64,000 nt of DNA from Acidimicrobiia bacterium (GTDB lineage Bacteria; Actinomycetota; Acidimicrobiia; Spongiisociales; Spongiisociaceae): the NCBI GenBank assembly GCA_009841075.1, contig VXMP01000068.1, positions 1-64,000 on the forward strand, given 5' to 3'. The notes under the pieces were generated by a model. It was not told the DNA's origin, ran no database searches, and worked only from the letters and a program-made list of their open reading frames with translations. Of the stretch, positions 26,827 through 36,254 are shown one piece after another (positions within the stretch are counted from its first letter, which is position 1; each line of letters starts with the position of its first letter). A program made the position numbers and the translations under genes.

Positions 26827-27747
26827 ATGTCCGGGTCGGATCCGATCATCAGGTCCAAGAGCCTATCCAAAAGCTACGGCAAGGTTCGGGCTCTCCGGGA
26901 GGTGGACCTGGATATTCCGTCCGGCGTCACCGGTCTTATCGGTGCCAACGGTGCCGGCAAGACCACCCTACTTCGGATTCTGTTAGGGCTTATCCGTCCC
27001 ACCGCCGGACAAGCCGAGGTATTCGGCATCCCCGTGTCGGAAAATCCGGCCGGGCTCCGGGCGCGGATCGGGTACATGCCCGAGAACAAGTGCCTCCCTC
27101 CCGACCAAACCGCCGCCGATTTTGTTACCTATGCGGCCGAGCTGGCCGGGATACCCTCGGTAGACGCCCGCCGCCGAGCTTCGGAAACCCTGTTCTTGGT
27201 GGGTTTGGAAGAGGAGCGCTTCCGGTTTCTCGGTGACTATTCCACCGGTATGCAACAACGGGTCAAGCTGGCACAGAGCATCGTCCACGACCCCGAGTTG
27301 GTGTTGTTGGACGAACCGGCCTCCGGTCTGGATCCGTCCGGCCGGGAGGGCATGCTCCGGCTGATCTCCCGCTTCCGTGATTATGGGATCAACGTTCTGT
27401 TCTCCTCCCACATCCTCGACGACATCGAACGCACCTGCGACTGGGTGGTAATGCTCAACGAGGGGCGATTGGTGCATTCCGAACCCTTATCGAACGCCGT
27501 GGCAGGCAACCGGATATATGTAGAGGTGTTCGGCGATCCGCAACCCTTGATCCATGAACTCTCCGATCGAGGCGTAACCACCGGCCTGGATGGTTCGGTA
27601 ATCAACCTCAGCGGTCTGGGAGATGACCCGTTTCGGCTGCTGCAGGACGCCCTGGTGCGCTCGGGGTCGTCGGTCCGGAAAATGGGTACCGGCTTAAGCC
27701 GCTTGGAAGACGTTCTGGAATCCGCCGCCAGGTCCGATCGTGGCTGA
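26827..27747 (+). CDS. ABC-2 type transporter, ATP-binding subunit 1
   Basis: Powers an exporter by ATP hydrolysis. ATG 26827 gives 306 residues. An upstream GTG at 26809 is possible. Walker A is GANGAGKTT, the signature is YSTGMQQRVKLAQ, Walker B is LVLLDEPASGLDP, and the H-loop is FSSHILDD. The C-terminal about 80 residues form the regulatory extension usual in this class. It overlaps its permease by 8 bp. The overall layout (ATPase–permease–ATPase–permease) resembles NosFY/CcmA-like exporters. The substrate is unknown. Confidence 0.9.
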   Translation: MSGSDPIIRSKSLSKSYGKVRALREVDLDIPSGVTGLIGANGAGKTTLLRILLGLIRPTAGQAEVFGIPVSENPAGLRARIGYMPENKCLPPDQTAADFVTYAAELAGIPSVDARRRASETLFLVGLEEERFRFLGDYSTGMQQRVKLAQSIVHDPELVLLDEPASGLDPSGREGMLRLISRFRDYGINVLFSSHILDDIERTCDWVVMLNEGRLVHSEPLSNAVAGNRIYVEVFGDPQPLIHELSDRGVTTGLDGSVINLSGLGDDPFRLLQDALVRSGSSVRKMGTGLSRLEDVLESAARSDRG

Positions 27748-28654
27748 CGACCAACGTCCGCCAGACCAGGCGGTAATCGTCGACCGGGGCTACCGGCACT
27801 ATGAAGGGGAGCGGACCGGACGCCGAGGGGCTATGTCGGCCATCATCAAAGAAGGGTTCCGTAGAGTTCTTGGGTTCCGCCGTAAAGCCCGATTCAAGGT
27901 TTTCCCCTGGTTTCTGGTGGCCTTGGCTCTGGCCTCGGTGGTAATCCTGGTATCTATCGCCTGGGTGGGTTCCGGCTTGGATGGCAACGAAACGGTCGAT
28001 GATTTGATTCCCCGCTATGCGGGCTATTTCGATTTCATCTCGGTGGTAGCGCTCCTGTTCGCCGCCTATGCCGGGCCGCAGCTGCTGGTTCCCGATCGGG
28101 TGCACGGGGTGCTCAACGTCTATTTTTCCCGCCCTCTCACGGTCACGGACTATTTGGTGGCCAAGGTGGCCGCCTATGCGACGGTCATCTACAGTTTTTG
28201 GCTGGTGCCCCAGATTCTCCTCCACCTGGGTTTCGCCGCTCTTTCGCCCGACGGCTTCTTCGTGTATATGCGGGAAACCACCGACGTGTTGTGGAAGGTT
28301 CCGCTGGCCGCCACGGTCTACTTCGGGCTGCAAGCGGCGCTGATCTTCTTGGCTGCTTCTTTCATCGATCGGATCGGAGCGGCCAGCTCGGCCTTTCTGG
28401 CCGGACTCTTGGGGCTCAACCTGGTAGCGGTGTTCTTTAACGAGGCCACTACTGCTCCCGGTGCCCGTTGGGCCACTTTGGTGGCTCTGGAACAGCACCC
28501 CCGCTACATCCGGGACTGGATTTTTGGACGGAGCTCGGAGGTGGTGATCCCCGCCCAGGCCGGATTCGGCCCGGAGGCTTCTTTGGCGGTGATAATCGGA
28601 GTGGTAGCTGTGTCTGTCGGGCTGGTTTGGCGGCGCTATCGGCGGCTGGCATGA
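27740..28654 (+). CDS. ABC-2 type transporter permease 1
   Basis: Starts at GTG 27740, inside the end of the ATPase gene, and has 304 residues. After a polar N-terminus (about 50 residues) there are about six hydrophobic segments, including WFLVALALASVVILVSIAWV, FISVVALLFAAYAGPQLLVP, the LYARPLT-like FSRPLTVTDYLVAKV, and SLAVIIGVVAVSVGLVW at the end. It is the membrane partner of the upstream ATPase, and its stop overlaps ATPase 2 (ATGA). Confidence 0.85.
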   Translation: MADDQRPPDQAVIVDRGYRHYEGERTGRRGAMSAIIKEGFRRVLGFRRKARFKVFPWFLVALALASVVILVSIAWVGSGLDGNETVDDLIPRYAGYFDFISVVALLFAAYAGPQLLVPDRVHGVLNVYFSRPLTVTDYLVAKVAAYATVIYSFWLVPQILLHLGFAALSPDGFFVYMRETTDVLWKVPLAATVYFGLQAALIFLAASFIDRIGAASSAFLAGLLGLNLVAVFFNEATTAPGARWATLVALEQHPRYIRDWIFGRSSEVVIPAQAGFGPEASLAVIIGVVAVSVGLVWRRYRRLA

Positions 28655-29589
28655 CCGACGCACGGCACGTTTCCGACCCTACCGTGGTAGCCACAAACCT
28701 GTCCAAGTGGTTCGGCCCCAAAGTGGCGGTTTCCCAGGTGGACTGTTCCTTCGGCCCCGGCGTAACCGGCCTGCTGGGTCCCAACGGGGCCGGCAAGACG
28801 ACCTTCTTACGCCTACTGGCGGGATTGGCTTCTCCTTCCACCGGAGAGGTGTCCGTGTTGGGTCGGGCTCCTCGCCGTGACCCTTCGATCTATCGGCTCT
28901 TGGGGTTTGTACCCGAGGACGAAACGGTTTATGAGCACATGACCGCCCGCCGGTTTGTGGAGTGGAGCGCCGCGCTGACCAAGGTGGCCGATCCTGTCCA
29001 AGCCGCCCGCCGAGCCCTTCAGTCGGTAGAGCTGACCGAAAACGCCGACCGGCTTTTATCCACCTATTCGAAAGGGATGCGGCAAAGGGCCAAGGTGGCC
29101 GGTGCACTGGTGCATGATCCTCAGGTGCTTCTGCTGGACGAGCCTTTAAACGGTACCGACCCCATCCAGAGGGCCCGTCTAATAGAGATCGTCCGCCGAC
29201 TCGGCGAAGCAGGCCACACCATTATCGTTTCGTCGCATGTGCTGCGCGAGGTGGACCGTATGGCGGGCCGGGTGGTGGCGATGGTCGACGGTCGGATTGC
29301 GGCAGCCGGTACGGTATCCACCCTGCGGGACGCCATGTCGGATCAGCCCAGGTTGATCAGAATCGACACCGACCTTCCCCGTTCGTTGGCCCGCCGCCTG
29401 CTCGCCAAAGAGTGGATCGAGGCGGTGCGAATCGATCAGGCCGGAGTAGATATCCGCACCTCCGATGCCCGTGCCCTGGGAGGTGACATCGCCCGGGCAG
29501 CCCAGGAAGTCGGGGCGATAGTGACCTCGGTTTCTCCGGAAGACGAGTCGCTGGAGAGCGTCTTTTCCTATCTGGTCGAGACCCGATGA
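28651..29589 (+). CDS. ABC-2 type transporter, ATP-binding subunit 2
   Basis: ATG 28651 overlaps the permease 1 stop. The product is 312 residues with Walker A GPNGAGKTTF, signature STYSKGMRQRAKVAGALVHD, Walker B VLLLDEPLNGTDP and H-loop VSSHVLREVDRM. It is a paralogue of the first ATPase but divergent. It is co-translated with permease 2 (ATGA), giving two exporter modules in one operon. Confidence 0.9.
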   Translation: MTDARHVSDPTVVATNLSKWFGPKVAVSQVDCSFGPGVTGLLGPNGAGKTTFLRLLAGLASPSTGEVSVLGRAPRRDPSIYRLLGFVPEDETVYEHMTARRFVEWSAALTKVADPVQAARRALQSVELTENADRLLSTYSKGMRQRAKVAGALVHDPQVLLLDEPLNGTDPIQRARLIEIVRRLGEAGHTIIVSSHVLREVDRMAGRVVAMVDGRIAAAGTVSTLRDAMSDQPRLIRIDTDLPRSLARRLLAKEWIEAVRIDQAGVDIRTSDARALGGDIARAAQEVGAIVTSVSPEDESLESVFSYLVETR

Positions 29590-30347
29590 CCGTTTTATTC
29601 GTCATCTTCCGGGGCTTCATAACCCGCTTGTTGAACCGGCGACGGTTTTTTTGGCTGGCTCTGATCGGGGCGGCTCCGGCACCTATCTTGTTCCTCATCG
29701 CCCAGTCCGAATCCTCCGACTCGGTTGTCTCCTTATACAACGACCTAACAGTAACTCTGGGGATGTCGACCCTCTATCCGGTGGTGGCACTGATCATCTC
29801 CACCGCCGCCCTGGGCCAGGAATGGAAGAGCGGAACCCTACCGTTCCTGCTGGTTAAGCCGGTTTCCAGGTGGGGGATTGCGGCTGGTGCGCTGGCTGCG
29901 GCCGCCGTGGCCTCCTTTGTGGTGATCGAGGCCGGGGTGCTGCTCACCTGGCTGGTAGCCGGCCTGGTGGGAGGGGATTGGTCGGTCGGGTTGGCCACCA
30001 CCGTGGCCGTGGCCATCCAAAGCGTGGCTTCGGCGGCCATCTTTGTCCCGCTCGGATTAATCCTCGGACGGGCCACCCTGGTCGGTCTGGGCTATCTGCT
30101 GATTTGGGAGGGGATCCTCAGCAGCATCATCGCAGGTATTCAGGCTTCCTCCGTATACCGGATCGTGGTTTCGGCCTGGGCGGATCTGGCTTCCCTTGAC
30201 CTCGACAACCTGACTCTCGTCCTTGACATCATCGGACGGGTGGAGGTGGGGATCGGCGGCGCGGTGGCCAAGGTGTCGATAATGGCCTTGGTGTCGGTGA
30301 TGCTTACCGGATTGGTTTTACGCCACCGGGACCTGATCGGGGAATGA
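29586..30347 (+). CDS. ABC-2 type transporter permease 2
   Basis: The 253 residues have about six membrane segments: FFWLALIGAAPAPILFLIAQ, STLYPVVALIISTAALGQEW, GIAAGALAAAAVASFVVIEA and others. The short KSGTLPFLLVKPVSRW loop is typical of ABC-2 permeases (family WRSGTLPFLLSRPV-like). It is the last gene of the exporter operon, followed by the convergent sodN. Confidence 0.85.
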   Translation: MTVLFVIFRGFITRLLNRRRFFWLALIGAAPAPILFLIAQSESSDSVVSLYNDLTVTLGMSTLYPVVALIISTAALGQEWKSGTLPFLLVKPVSRWGIAAGALAAAAVASFVVIEAGVLLTWLVAGLVGGDWSVGLATTVAVAIQSVASAAIFVPLGLILGRATLVGLGYLLIWEGILSSIIAGIQASSVYRIVVSAWADLASLDLDNLTLVLDIIGRVEVGIGGAVAKVSIMALVSVMLTGLVLRHRDLIGE

Positions 30348-30393
30348 GGCCGGGCGAAACTGAGTGCGCTCCTTCAAGGGATCAGGAGAGCGT

Positions 30394-30810
30394 TCAGGAA
30401 GGCGGATAGAGCCCCACGTTGGCGGACTCGTCTGTCTGCCAGAAAACCCCGGCGATCCCATCTATCTGCGCAATCAAATCTTCCGCCACCGCCGGATCGG
30501 TCGACTTCTTGGCGTCTCCGGCTGCTTTTATGGCGTTCCAAAACATCTGGTGGAGCTCCGGAAAGCGCTCTAGATGGTGGGGTTTGAAAAAGTCTGTCCA
30601 GAGCACCGACAGATGGTGTTTTACCAACTCGGCCTGGGCTTCTTTAACCGAAATGCAGCGGGAACGAAACACTTCGTCGTCGCTGTCGTGATATTTTTTG
30701 GCGGCTTGCAGGACCGATTCGGCTTCAATCCGAGCCTGGGCCGGATCGTATACTCCGCAGAACAGGTCGCAGTGGGCGACCGCCCGCCTAGGTGACTCGA
30801 AAAACCCCAT
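30394..30810 (-). CDS. sodN: Nickel superoxide dismutase
   Basis: Dismutates superoxide using a Ni site at the processed N-terminus. The precursor is 138 residues. After a 12-residue leader (MGFFESPRRAVA) comes the nickel hook HCDLFCGVYDPAQARIEAES. His13, Cys14 and Cys18 are the Ni ligands. The usual hook is HCDLPCGVY, so the conserved proline is Phe here. The rest of the four-helix protein is typical (KKYHDSDDEVFRSRCI, LWTDFFKPHHLERFPELHQM). A good AAGGAG is 8 bp before the ATG. Divergent from its presumed maturation protease sodX. Confidence 0.93.
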   Translation of the reverse strand: MGFFESPRRAVAHCDLFCGVYDPAQARIEAESVLQAAKKYHDSDDEVFRSRCISVKEAQAELVKHHLSVLWTDFFKPHHLERFPELHQMFWNAIKAAGDAKKSTDPAVAEDLIAQIDGIAGVFWQTDESANVGLYPPS

Positions 30811-30988
30811 GAAGTACTCCTTGATTTCAAATGTTTCCGATTAGGGCTTCACAATACACCGATCAAAGAGTTTTTCGGAAAGCCGGTGTCCGTGGCTCCC
30901 GCCCTCTTTATCTTCCCTCCTACCCTTCGGACTCGAAGAACCTATATCCGATCCCCCAAACCCATCTGCATGGCAACCTTCCTGGATC

Positions 30989-31432
30989 ATGGCGAGATAC
31001 ACCCGGTTCTTTGTAGAGGATCATTCCATGTCGCCTCACATCCTGCCTGGTGACCGCCTGGTGACCGATCAGCAGTGGAGACGAAGGGGGCTAAAGTCGG
31101 GCGATGTAGCCATATACCGTTCCGAAGATGTGTATCTGGCGAAGCGGGTGGTTGGACTACCAGGAGATAACATCGCCGTTGTGGGTGGAGTGCTGGTGGT
31201 AAACGGCCTTCCTTTCCCCGACCCCTGGTGGGCCGCCGCCACCCGCCCCGAAGGCGAATGGTCTGTACCGCCGGATTGCTGGTTTTTTCTGGGAGACAAC
31301 CGGGCTAATTCCGGCCTTGACAGCCGGGTGCTGGGGCCGATAGAAGGCAGGAAAATCCACTCCCGTGTGGTATTGCGCTACCGCCCTTGGCGGCGGGCAG
31401 CCCGGTTTAAATCCACCGAGATTAGAGGGTGA
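30989..31432 (+). CDS. sodX: Nickel-type SOD maturation protease
   Basis: A 147-residue S26 signal-peptidase-like protein. It has the catalytic Ser in EDHSMSPHILPGDRL, the Lys in AKRVVGLPGDNIAV, and the box GDNRANSGLDSR. It lacks the N-terminal membrane anchor of ordinary signal peptidases, as expected for SodX, which removes the NiSOD leader in the cytoplasm. The head-to-head arrangement with sodN supports the assignment. Confidence 0.9.
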   Translation: MARYTRFFVEDHSMSPHILPGDRLVTDQQWRRRGLKSGDVAIYRSEDVYLAKRVVGLPGDNIAVVGGVLVVNGLPFPDPWWAAATRPEGEWSVPPDCWFFLGDNRANSGLDSRVLGPIEGRKIHSRVVLRYRPWRRAARFKSTEIRG

Positions 31433-31464
31433 TATCTGTGAGGGTCGGCGGGTTCTCCGGGGCC

Positions 31465-31470
31465 TATAGT
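31465..31470 (+). promoter_or_regulatory. -10-like TATAGT before the DUF3048 gene
   Basis: TATAGT ends 8 nt before the ATG at 31479, and no ribosome site is visible. This fits the leaderless pattern found at several genes here. Confidence 0.5.
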
Positions 31471-31478
31471 GATTCTTA

Positions 31479-32729
31479 ATGAAGCGTCCGATATTCCTTC
31501 GAGTTGGTGCGGTCGTAGTGGCCGGCCTTATGCTGCTGGGGGCCTGCCAAGGAGAAGACGAAGCGGTTGATCCAAGCGATTCCACTTCGGATCTAACCGC
31601 CCCGGCCGGCACCGTTGTTACCAGCACCGGCGATCCAACCGCAGAGGAACCCCCGAACACCGAGGAACCCACCGATAACGGCATCTCCGCTTCCGAGGTG
31701 TCGAGCACCACCGAAGCCCCCCTTGAAACCACTACAACCACTACCACTACGGGTGTGATAGCCGGATCATCTTCGACAATTTCCGCATCGGAGGACAACT
31801 TTCCTCCTTCCACCACAACCACCACCCTATACATTCCGGTATCACCCGTCAGCGGCCTGCCGGTTGACGACCTCTCGCTACTGGATCGTAGGTTGGTCGC
31901 CGTCAAGATAGACAACCATAGGATGGCCCGCCCCCAGTCGGGAATAGAGGAAGCAGACGGGATGATCGAATTGGTGGTCGAAGGCGGAGTGACCAGGTTT
32001 ATAGCGCTCTTTCATCACAGTGACTCTTCCTGGTTGGGGCCGATGAGGTCGATTCGTCCTACCGATTGGACCCTGGCCAAAGCCCTAAACGGGGTACTGG
32101 TGATCAGCGGGGGACAGCCCTGGATATTGAATCAGGTGGTGTCCAACGATGTGCCGATGATCGGCGATCTAGGCCCCCCTTTGACCACCCGCCTGAGGGA
32201 GCGGGCGGCCCCGCACAATCTCTATGTCAACACCTTTGAGGCCCGCCTGATAGCTGAAGAACGCAACCTGGATCCCCGCCCTCCTCCGGCCCTGTTCAAC
32301 CGAGGACCGACCAGCGCTTCTCCGCTGTCTCCTGCTACCTACATCTTTTTCGACTGGACGGACTCCATCGATGTGGTGTGGCATTGGGACGGTTCCCAAT
32401 ATCTTCGCTCGACGAACGGCCAATCCCATCAATGGTTGACTCAGGAAGGAGATAGCGGCCCGATCACGGCTGACGTGCTGGTGGTGCTGAGTGCCGAGCG
32501 CTACACAGCCTGCCCTACCGGGTCGGGTTCCTGCGTCCCGGCCTGGCGAACCGTAGGCGAAAATCGGGCGGTGGTGTTTGCCGAAGGCCGCGCCGAGGAA
32601 GGGCGATGGACCCGGGCCGATACCAGCGACTGGTTCACCCTGACCGGACTGACCGGCGAACCGATTATCGTTCCGCCGGGCCGAACCTGGATCATGATCT
32701 ACCCGGAGACCGCCGAGCTGGTCTGGTAG
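31479..32729 (+). CDS. DUF3048 (YerB-like) lipoprotein
   Basis: The 416 residues start with a lipoprotein signal, FLRVGAVVVAGLMLLGAC, with Cys as the lipid anchor. A Thr/Ser/Glu-rich linker follows to about residue 125. The DUF3048 region then shows VSGLPVDDLSLLDRRLVAVK, IDNHRMARPQSGIEEADGMI and FHHSDSSWLGPMRSIRPTDW, and the C-terminal part has WHWDGSQYLRSTNGQSH. It is exported and membrane-anchored. The function is not established for the family. The amidase starts 6 bp downstream. Confidence 0.88.
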   Translation: MKRPIFLRVGAVVVAGLMLLGACQGEDEAVDPSDSTSDLTAPAGTVVTSTGDPTAEEPPNTEEPTDNGISASEVSSTTEAPLETTTTTTTTGVIAGSSSTISASEDNFPPSTTTTTLYIPVSPVSGLPVDDLSLLDRRLVAVKIDNHRMARPQSGIEEADGMIELVVEGGVTRFIALFHHSDSSWLGPMRSIRPTDWTLAKALNGVLVISGGQPWILNQVVSNDVPMIGDLGPPLTTRLRERAAPHNLYVNTFEARLIAEERNLDPRPPPALFNRGPTSASPLSPATYIFFDWTDSIDVVWHWDGSQYLRSTNGQSHQWLTQEGDSGPITADVLVVLSAERYTACPTGSGSCVPAWRTVGENRAVVFAEGRAEEGRWTRADTSDWFTLTGLTGEPIIVPPGRTWIMIYPETAELVW

Positions 32730-32735
32730 CTGTTC

Positions 32736-34139
32736 GTGTCCGGTACCGATTCCATAGACACCATCGTCGACGAGGTTCGAAAAGGGGTACGCACCGCCCA
32801 TCAGGTACTGGACCACTACCTGGAGAGAGCGGAACGACTGAATCCGGCCCTAAACGCCTTCTACGAAATCCACCAGGAGGAAGCCCGTGAACAAGCCGAC
32901 TCGATCGACTCTCGACTCCGGGCCGGGGCCGCGCCAGGGCGATTGTGCGGGGTGCCGATCGCCCTCAAGGATCTGATCGACCAGGCCGGACAGGTAACCA
33001 CGGCGGGTTCGGCCTTCTACCGGCATAGGGCGAAGGAGTCGGCCACTGTGGTGCGGAGGTTGGAGGCCGAGGGGGCTGTGATTATGGGAAGGACCGTGCT
33101 TCATGAGTTCGCCTTCGGGTTTTCGTCCGAGAATCCTTGGTTCGGGCCGGTTCGTAACCCCTGGAATCTCCGACTATCTCCGGGCGGGTCGTCTGGCGGG
33201 TCGGCGGTGGCGGTGGCCGCCGGAATGGCTCCGGCCGGGATCGGGACCGACACGGGAGGTTCGGTGCGGGTACCGGCAGCCCTGTGCGGCCTGGTGGGGT
33301 TGAAGGTAACCCACGGGGCTATTCCCCTCACCGGTGTGTTCCCCCTGGCGGGATCGCTTGATACGGTCGGGCCGATGGCTAAAACAGTTCGGGATGCCCG
33401 GGTACTGTTCCGGGTGATGAGCGGGTACGATCCGAGAGATCCTTGGTCCACCCCCTCCCCCGCAGGCGCGGATCGGATTGACCGCCTCCAAGGGTTGCGG
33501 ATCGGCGTGCCGAGCGATTGGCTATCCGCCGTCCCCACCTCGGCGATGGTTCGAGATTCCTTCGGTTTGTTCTGCGAAGACCTGTCCGACCTCGGTGCCG
33601 AAGTCGAGGTGATCGAGGAGTCGGGATTGAAGCCCGGCCCGCTGCTGCAGATGGTGCCCGCCGCCGAAGCCGCCGCCGTCCATCGAAGATGGTTTGCAGA
33701 TCCGGACAAACCCTATGGGCCCGACCTGGAGATCCGTCTGGGGGCGGCGATGGAGGTCCCGGTTGACCGGTACACCGAGGCGATGCGATGGCGGGCCGGG
33801 GTAAAAAATGCCGCTGCGAAAATCTTTGACGACTTTGACTTGCTGGTCACCCCCGCCGTCGGTCACGCCGCCAAGACCATCGGCGAGGACACGATTGAGA
33901 TCAACGGACAGCCGCTGTTCTATCGGGAGGTACTGAACGGCTACAGCGCCCTGGTCAACATGATCGGATGCCCGGCCCTGGCGTTGCCGACCAACCGGCC
34001 GGGTTCGCCGCCGCCCGCTATCCAGCTGCTAGCCCCCTGGTGGGGAGAAGAAGCCCTCTTGGACGTAGGGACGCTGTTCGAACAAACCGGGCTGATCGGA
34101 TTCACCCCACCACCTCCCTTACCTGAATTGCCTGCCTAA
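32736..34139 (+). CDS. Amidase signature family hydrolase
   Basis: A 467-residue protein starting at GTG 32736. The Ser–cisSer–Lys triad is present: Lys in GVPIALKDLID, then SPGGSSGGSAVAVAAGM and the nucleophile region GIGTDTGGSVRVPAALCGLV. It may be a general amidase or a GatA relative. The usual gatC/gatB neighbours are absent, so I do not call it GatA. It could be co-transcribed with the DUF3048 lipoprotein gene. Confidence 0.88.
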   Translation: MSGTDSIDTIVDEVRKGVRTAHQVLDHYLERAERLNPALNAFYEIHQEEAREQADSIDSRLRAGAAPGRLCGVPIALKDLIDQAGQVTTAGSAFYRHRAKESATVVRRLEAEGAVIMGRTVLHEFAFGFSSENPWFGPVRNPWNLRLSPGGSSGGSAVAVAAGMAPAGIGTDTGGSVRVPAALCGLVGLKVTHGAIPLTGVFPLAGSLDTVGPMAKTVRDARVLFRVMSGYDPRDPWSTPSPAGADRIDRLQGLRIGVPSDWLSAVPTSAMVRDSFGLFCEDLSDLGAEVEVIEESGLKPGPLLQMVPAAEAAAVHRRWFADPDKPYGPDLEIRLGAAMEVPVDRYTEAMRWRAGVKNAAAKIFDDFDLLVTPAVGHAAKTIGEDTIEINGQPLFYREVLNGYSALVNMIGCPALALPTNRPGSPPPAIQLLAPWWGEEALLDVGTLFEQTGLIGFTPPPPLPELPA

Positions 34140-34349
34140 CCTCCTCGGGCGGTACCCCTTCGGATAGCCCGATTCCGAATCCCTGGCCACTACAATTCCC
34201 CTCAAGCACCCTCTTCTAGTCTTTGGCTTGGGGGTAGACTTCAGGACACCTTTCCCAGGCTGGGAAGGGATTTATCAGGATGCCTGCTTGGTCAGGTAGC
34301 TCAGGCTTTTTCCAGCCCAACCCGTAATGCATATAGAGGAGCAAGGACG

Positions 34350-36254
34350 GTGGAAAACGACCACAACCCGAACGATCACCCGCCCGAGGGGTCTCAGATG
34401 ACGGTTCCCAACGGCGGGGTGACAGTAGACCGAACCGACCGGATGGTGATTCGCTTTGCCGGCGATTCGGGTGACGGAATGCAGTTGACGGGTAATCGCT
34501 TTACCGATGCGGCCGCTATTTTCGGTAACGATCTGGCCACCCTCCCCACCTTCCCGGCCGAGATTCGGGCACCCGCCGGTACCCTGCCGGGGGTTTCCTC
34601 CTTCCAAATCCAGATCGCCGACTGGGATATTCTTACCCCCGGCGACCGTCCCGATGTCCTGGTCGCTATGAACCCGGCCGCCCTGAAGGTGCATCTAAAA
34701 GACCTGATCGACAACGGCATTCTGATCATCAACCAGGAGGCCTTCGACGAACGCAACCTCTACAAGGCGGGCTTCGACTCCAACCCTCTGAAGGACGGCA
34801 CCCTGGCCGGTTACGACCTGCACAGCGTGCCCATGCAAACCCTCACCAAGGAGGCGGTTAAAGGCACCGGCGTCAGCGGAAGAGCGGTGCTGCGGTCCAA
34901 GAACTTTCTGGCCTTGGGCCTTATCCTGTGGATGTTTGGACGGGATACCAAGGTGACCGAAGCCTGGGTCGCCCAGAAGTTCCGAAGGGTGGAGGCGGTG
35001 AAGAACGCCAACCTGGCCGCCCTCAAAGCAGGATACAACTACGGGATAACCACCGAAAGCTTCGCCCGCCAGATCGAGGTTCGGCCAGCCGAGCTCCCGC
35101 CCGGTACCTACACCAACGTCAACGGCAACGCCGCCCTCTCCTGGGGGCTGATCGCCGGGGCCCGGTTGGCCGACCTGCCCCTCTTCTACGCCTCCTATCC
35201 GATAACCCCTGCCTCCGAAATCCTGCACGAGCTGGTTCGTCATCGCAATTTCGGGGTCAAAACCTTCCAGGCGGAAGACGAGATCGCTGCCGCCGGTGCC
35301 GCCCTTGGGGCCGCCTTCACCGGATCCCTGGCGGTAACCGGAACCAGCGGTCCTGGCCTGTCGCTGAAAGGCGAGACCATCAGCCTGGCGTTGATGACCG
35401 AGCTTCCGATGGTGATCGTGGATGTCCAAAGAGGCGGCCCTTCCACCGGCCTCCCCACCAAACCGGAACAGTCCGACCTCTTCCTGGCGGTATGGGGACG
35501 ACACGGCGAATCTCCGCTGCCGGTTCTGTCGGCCTCCGCACCCTCCGACGCCTTCGAGGTTGCCATAGAAGCCTGCCGGATCGCCCTTAAATACATGACC
35601 CCGGTGATCCTGCTGTCCGACGGCTACATTGCCACCAGCTCGGAACCCTGGCGGCTCCCCGACATCGAAGCCCTCCCCCAGCTGGAGGTGCCTTTCGCCA
35701 CCGCCCCCAATGCAGGCGACAAATTCCTACCGTATTTGCGGGATTTGGACACCATGGCCCGCCCCTGGGCACTACCGGGAGTGCCCGGACTGGAGCATCG
35801 GGTGGGCGGACTGGAGAAGGAGGAAGTAACCGGTAACGTCTCCTACGACCCGGCCAACCATCAGCTGATGACCGACATCCGGGCGTGGAAGATAGCCAAT
35901 ATCGCCAACGACATACCCGATATCGAAGTTGACGACCCGGATGGTGCCGATCTGCTGGTACTAAGTTGGGGATCGACCTTTTCGGCGGTCAAGGCCGGGG
36001 TGGGTAACGCCCGTTCCTTGGGAGCTTCCGTAGCCTATGCCAGGATTCGCTACCTAAGCCCCTTCCCGCCCAACATGCCCACCGTACTGGGCAATTACAA
36101 AAAGATCATGGTCCCGGAAATGAACATGGGCCAGCTGTCAAGAATCATCAAGGCCGAGTTTGTGACGCCGGTTATATCGGTGAACAAGGTGGAGGGCAAG
36201 CCGTTCACCTCCGACGAAATCTGTGACGAAATAATGAAAGCGGCGGGACAATGA
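34350..36254 (+). CDS. korA: 2-oxoacid:ferredoxin oxidoreductase, gamma–alpha fusion subunit
   Basis: Part of 2-oxoglutarate:ferredoxin oxidoreductase, which oxidises 2-oxoglutarate to succinyl-CoA with ferredoxin as acceptor. The 634 residues start at GTG 34350. The gamma domain comes first (MVIRFAGDSGDGMQLTGNRF, TFPAEIRAPAGTLPGVSSFQ, to about residue 200). The alpha/pyrimidine-binding part follows (SYPITPASEILHEL, FQAEDEIAAAGAALGAAFTG, VDVQRGGPSTGLPTKPEQSD). This fused arrangement is usual in actinobacterial KorA. It overlaps korB (ATGA). The 210 bp upstream holds a TTCCCA/TGGGAA hairpin at about 34253–34267. Confidence 0.93.
   Translation: MENDHNPNDHPPEGSQMTVPNGGVTVDRTDRMVIRFAGDSGDGMQLTGNRFTDAAAIFGNDLATLPTFPAEIRAPAGTLPGVSSFQIQIADWDILTPGDRPDVLVAMNPAALKVHLKDLIDNGILIINQEAFDERNLYKAGFDSNPLKDGTLAGYDLHSVPMQTLTKEAVKGTGVSGRAVLRSKNFLALGLILWMFGRDTKVTEAWVAQKFRRVEAVKNANLAALKAGYNYGITTESFARQIEVRPAELPPGTYTNVNGNAALSWGLIAGARLADLPLFYASYPITPASEILHELVRHRNFGVKTFQAEDEIAAAGAALGAAFTGSLAVTGTSGPGLSLKGETISLALMTELPMVIVDVQRGGPSTGLPTKPEQSDLFLAVWGRHGESPLPVLSASAPSDAFEVAIEACRIALKYMTPVILLSDGYIATSSEPWRLPDIEALPQLEVPFATAPNAGDKFLPYLRDLDTMARPWALPGVPGLEHRVGGLEKEEVTGNVSYDPANHQLMTDIRAWKIANIANDIPDIEVDDPDGADLLVLSWGSTFSAVKAGVGNARSLGASVAYARIRYLSPFPPNMPTVLGNYKKIMVPEMNMGQLSRIIKAEFVTPVISVNKVEGKPFTSDEICDEIMKAAGQ

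Noticed and set aside
26731-26827. Longer N-terminus for the first ABC ATPase
   Set aside because: The extra 32 residues (from ATG 26731) have no family similarity, and ATG 26827 directly precedes the conserved beta strand.
33101-33709. 202-codon minus-strand frame opposite the amidase
   Set aside because: The amidase active-site motifs on the plus strand are complete. The opposite frame is Pro/Ser/Arg-rich and without a start context.
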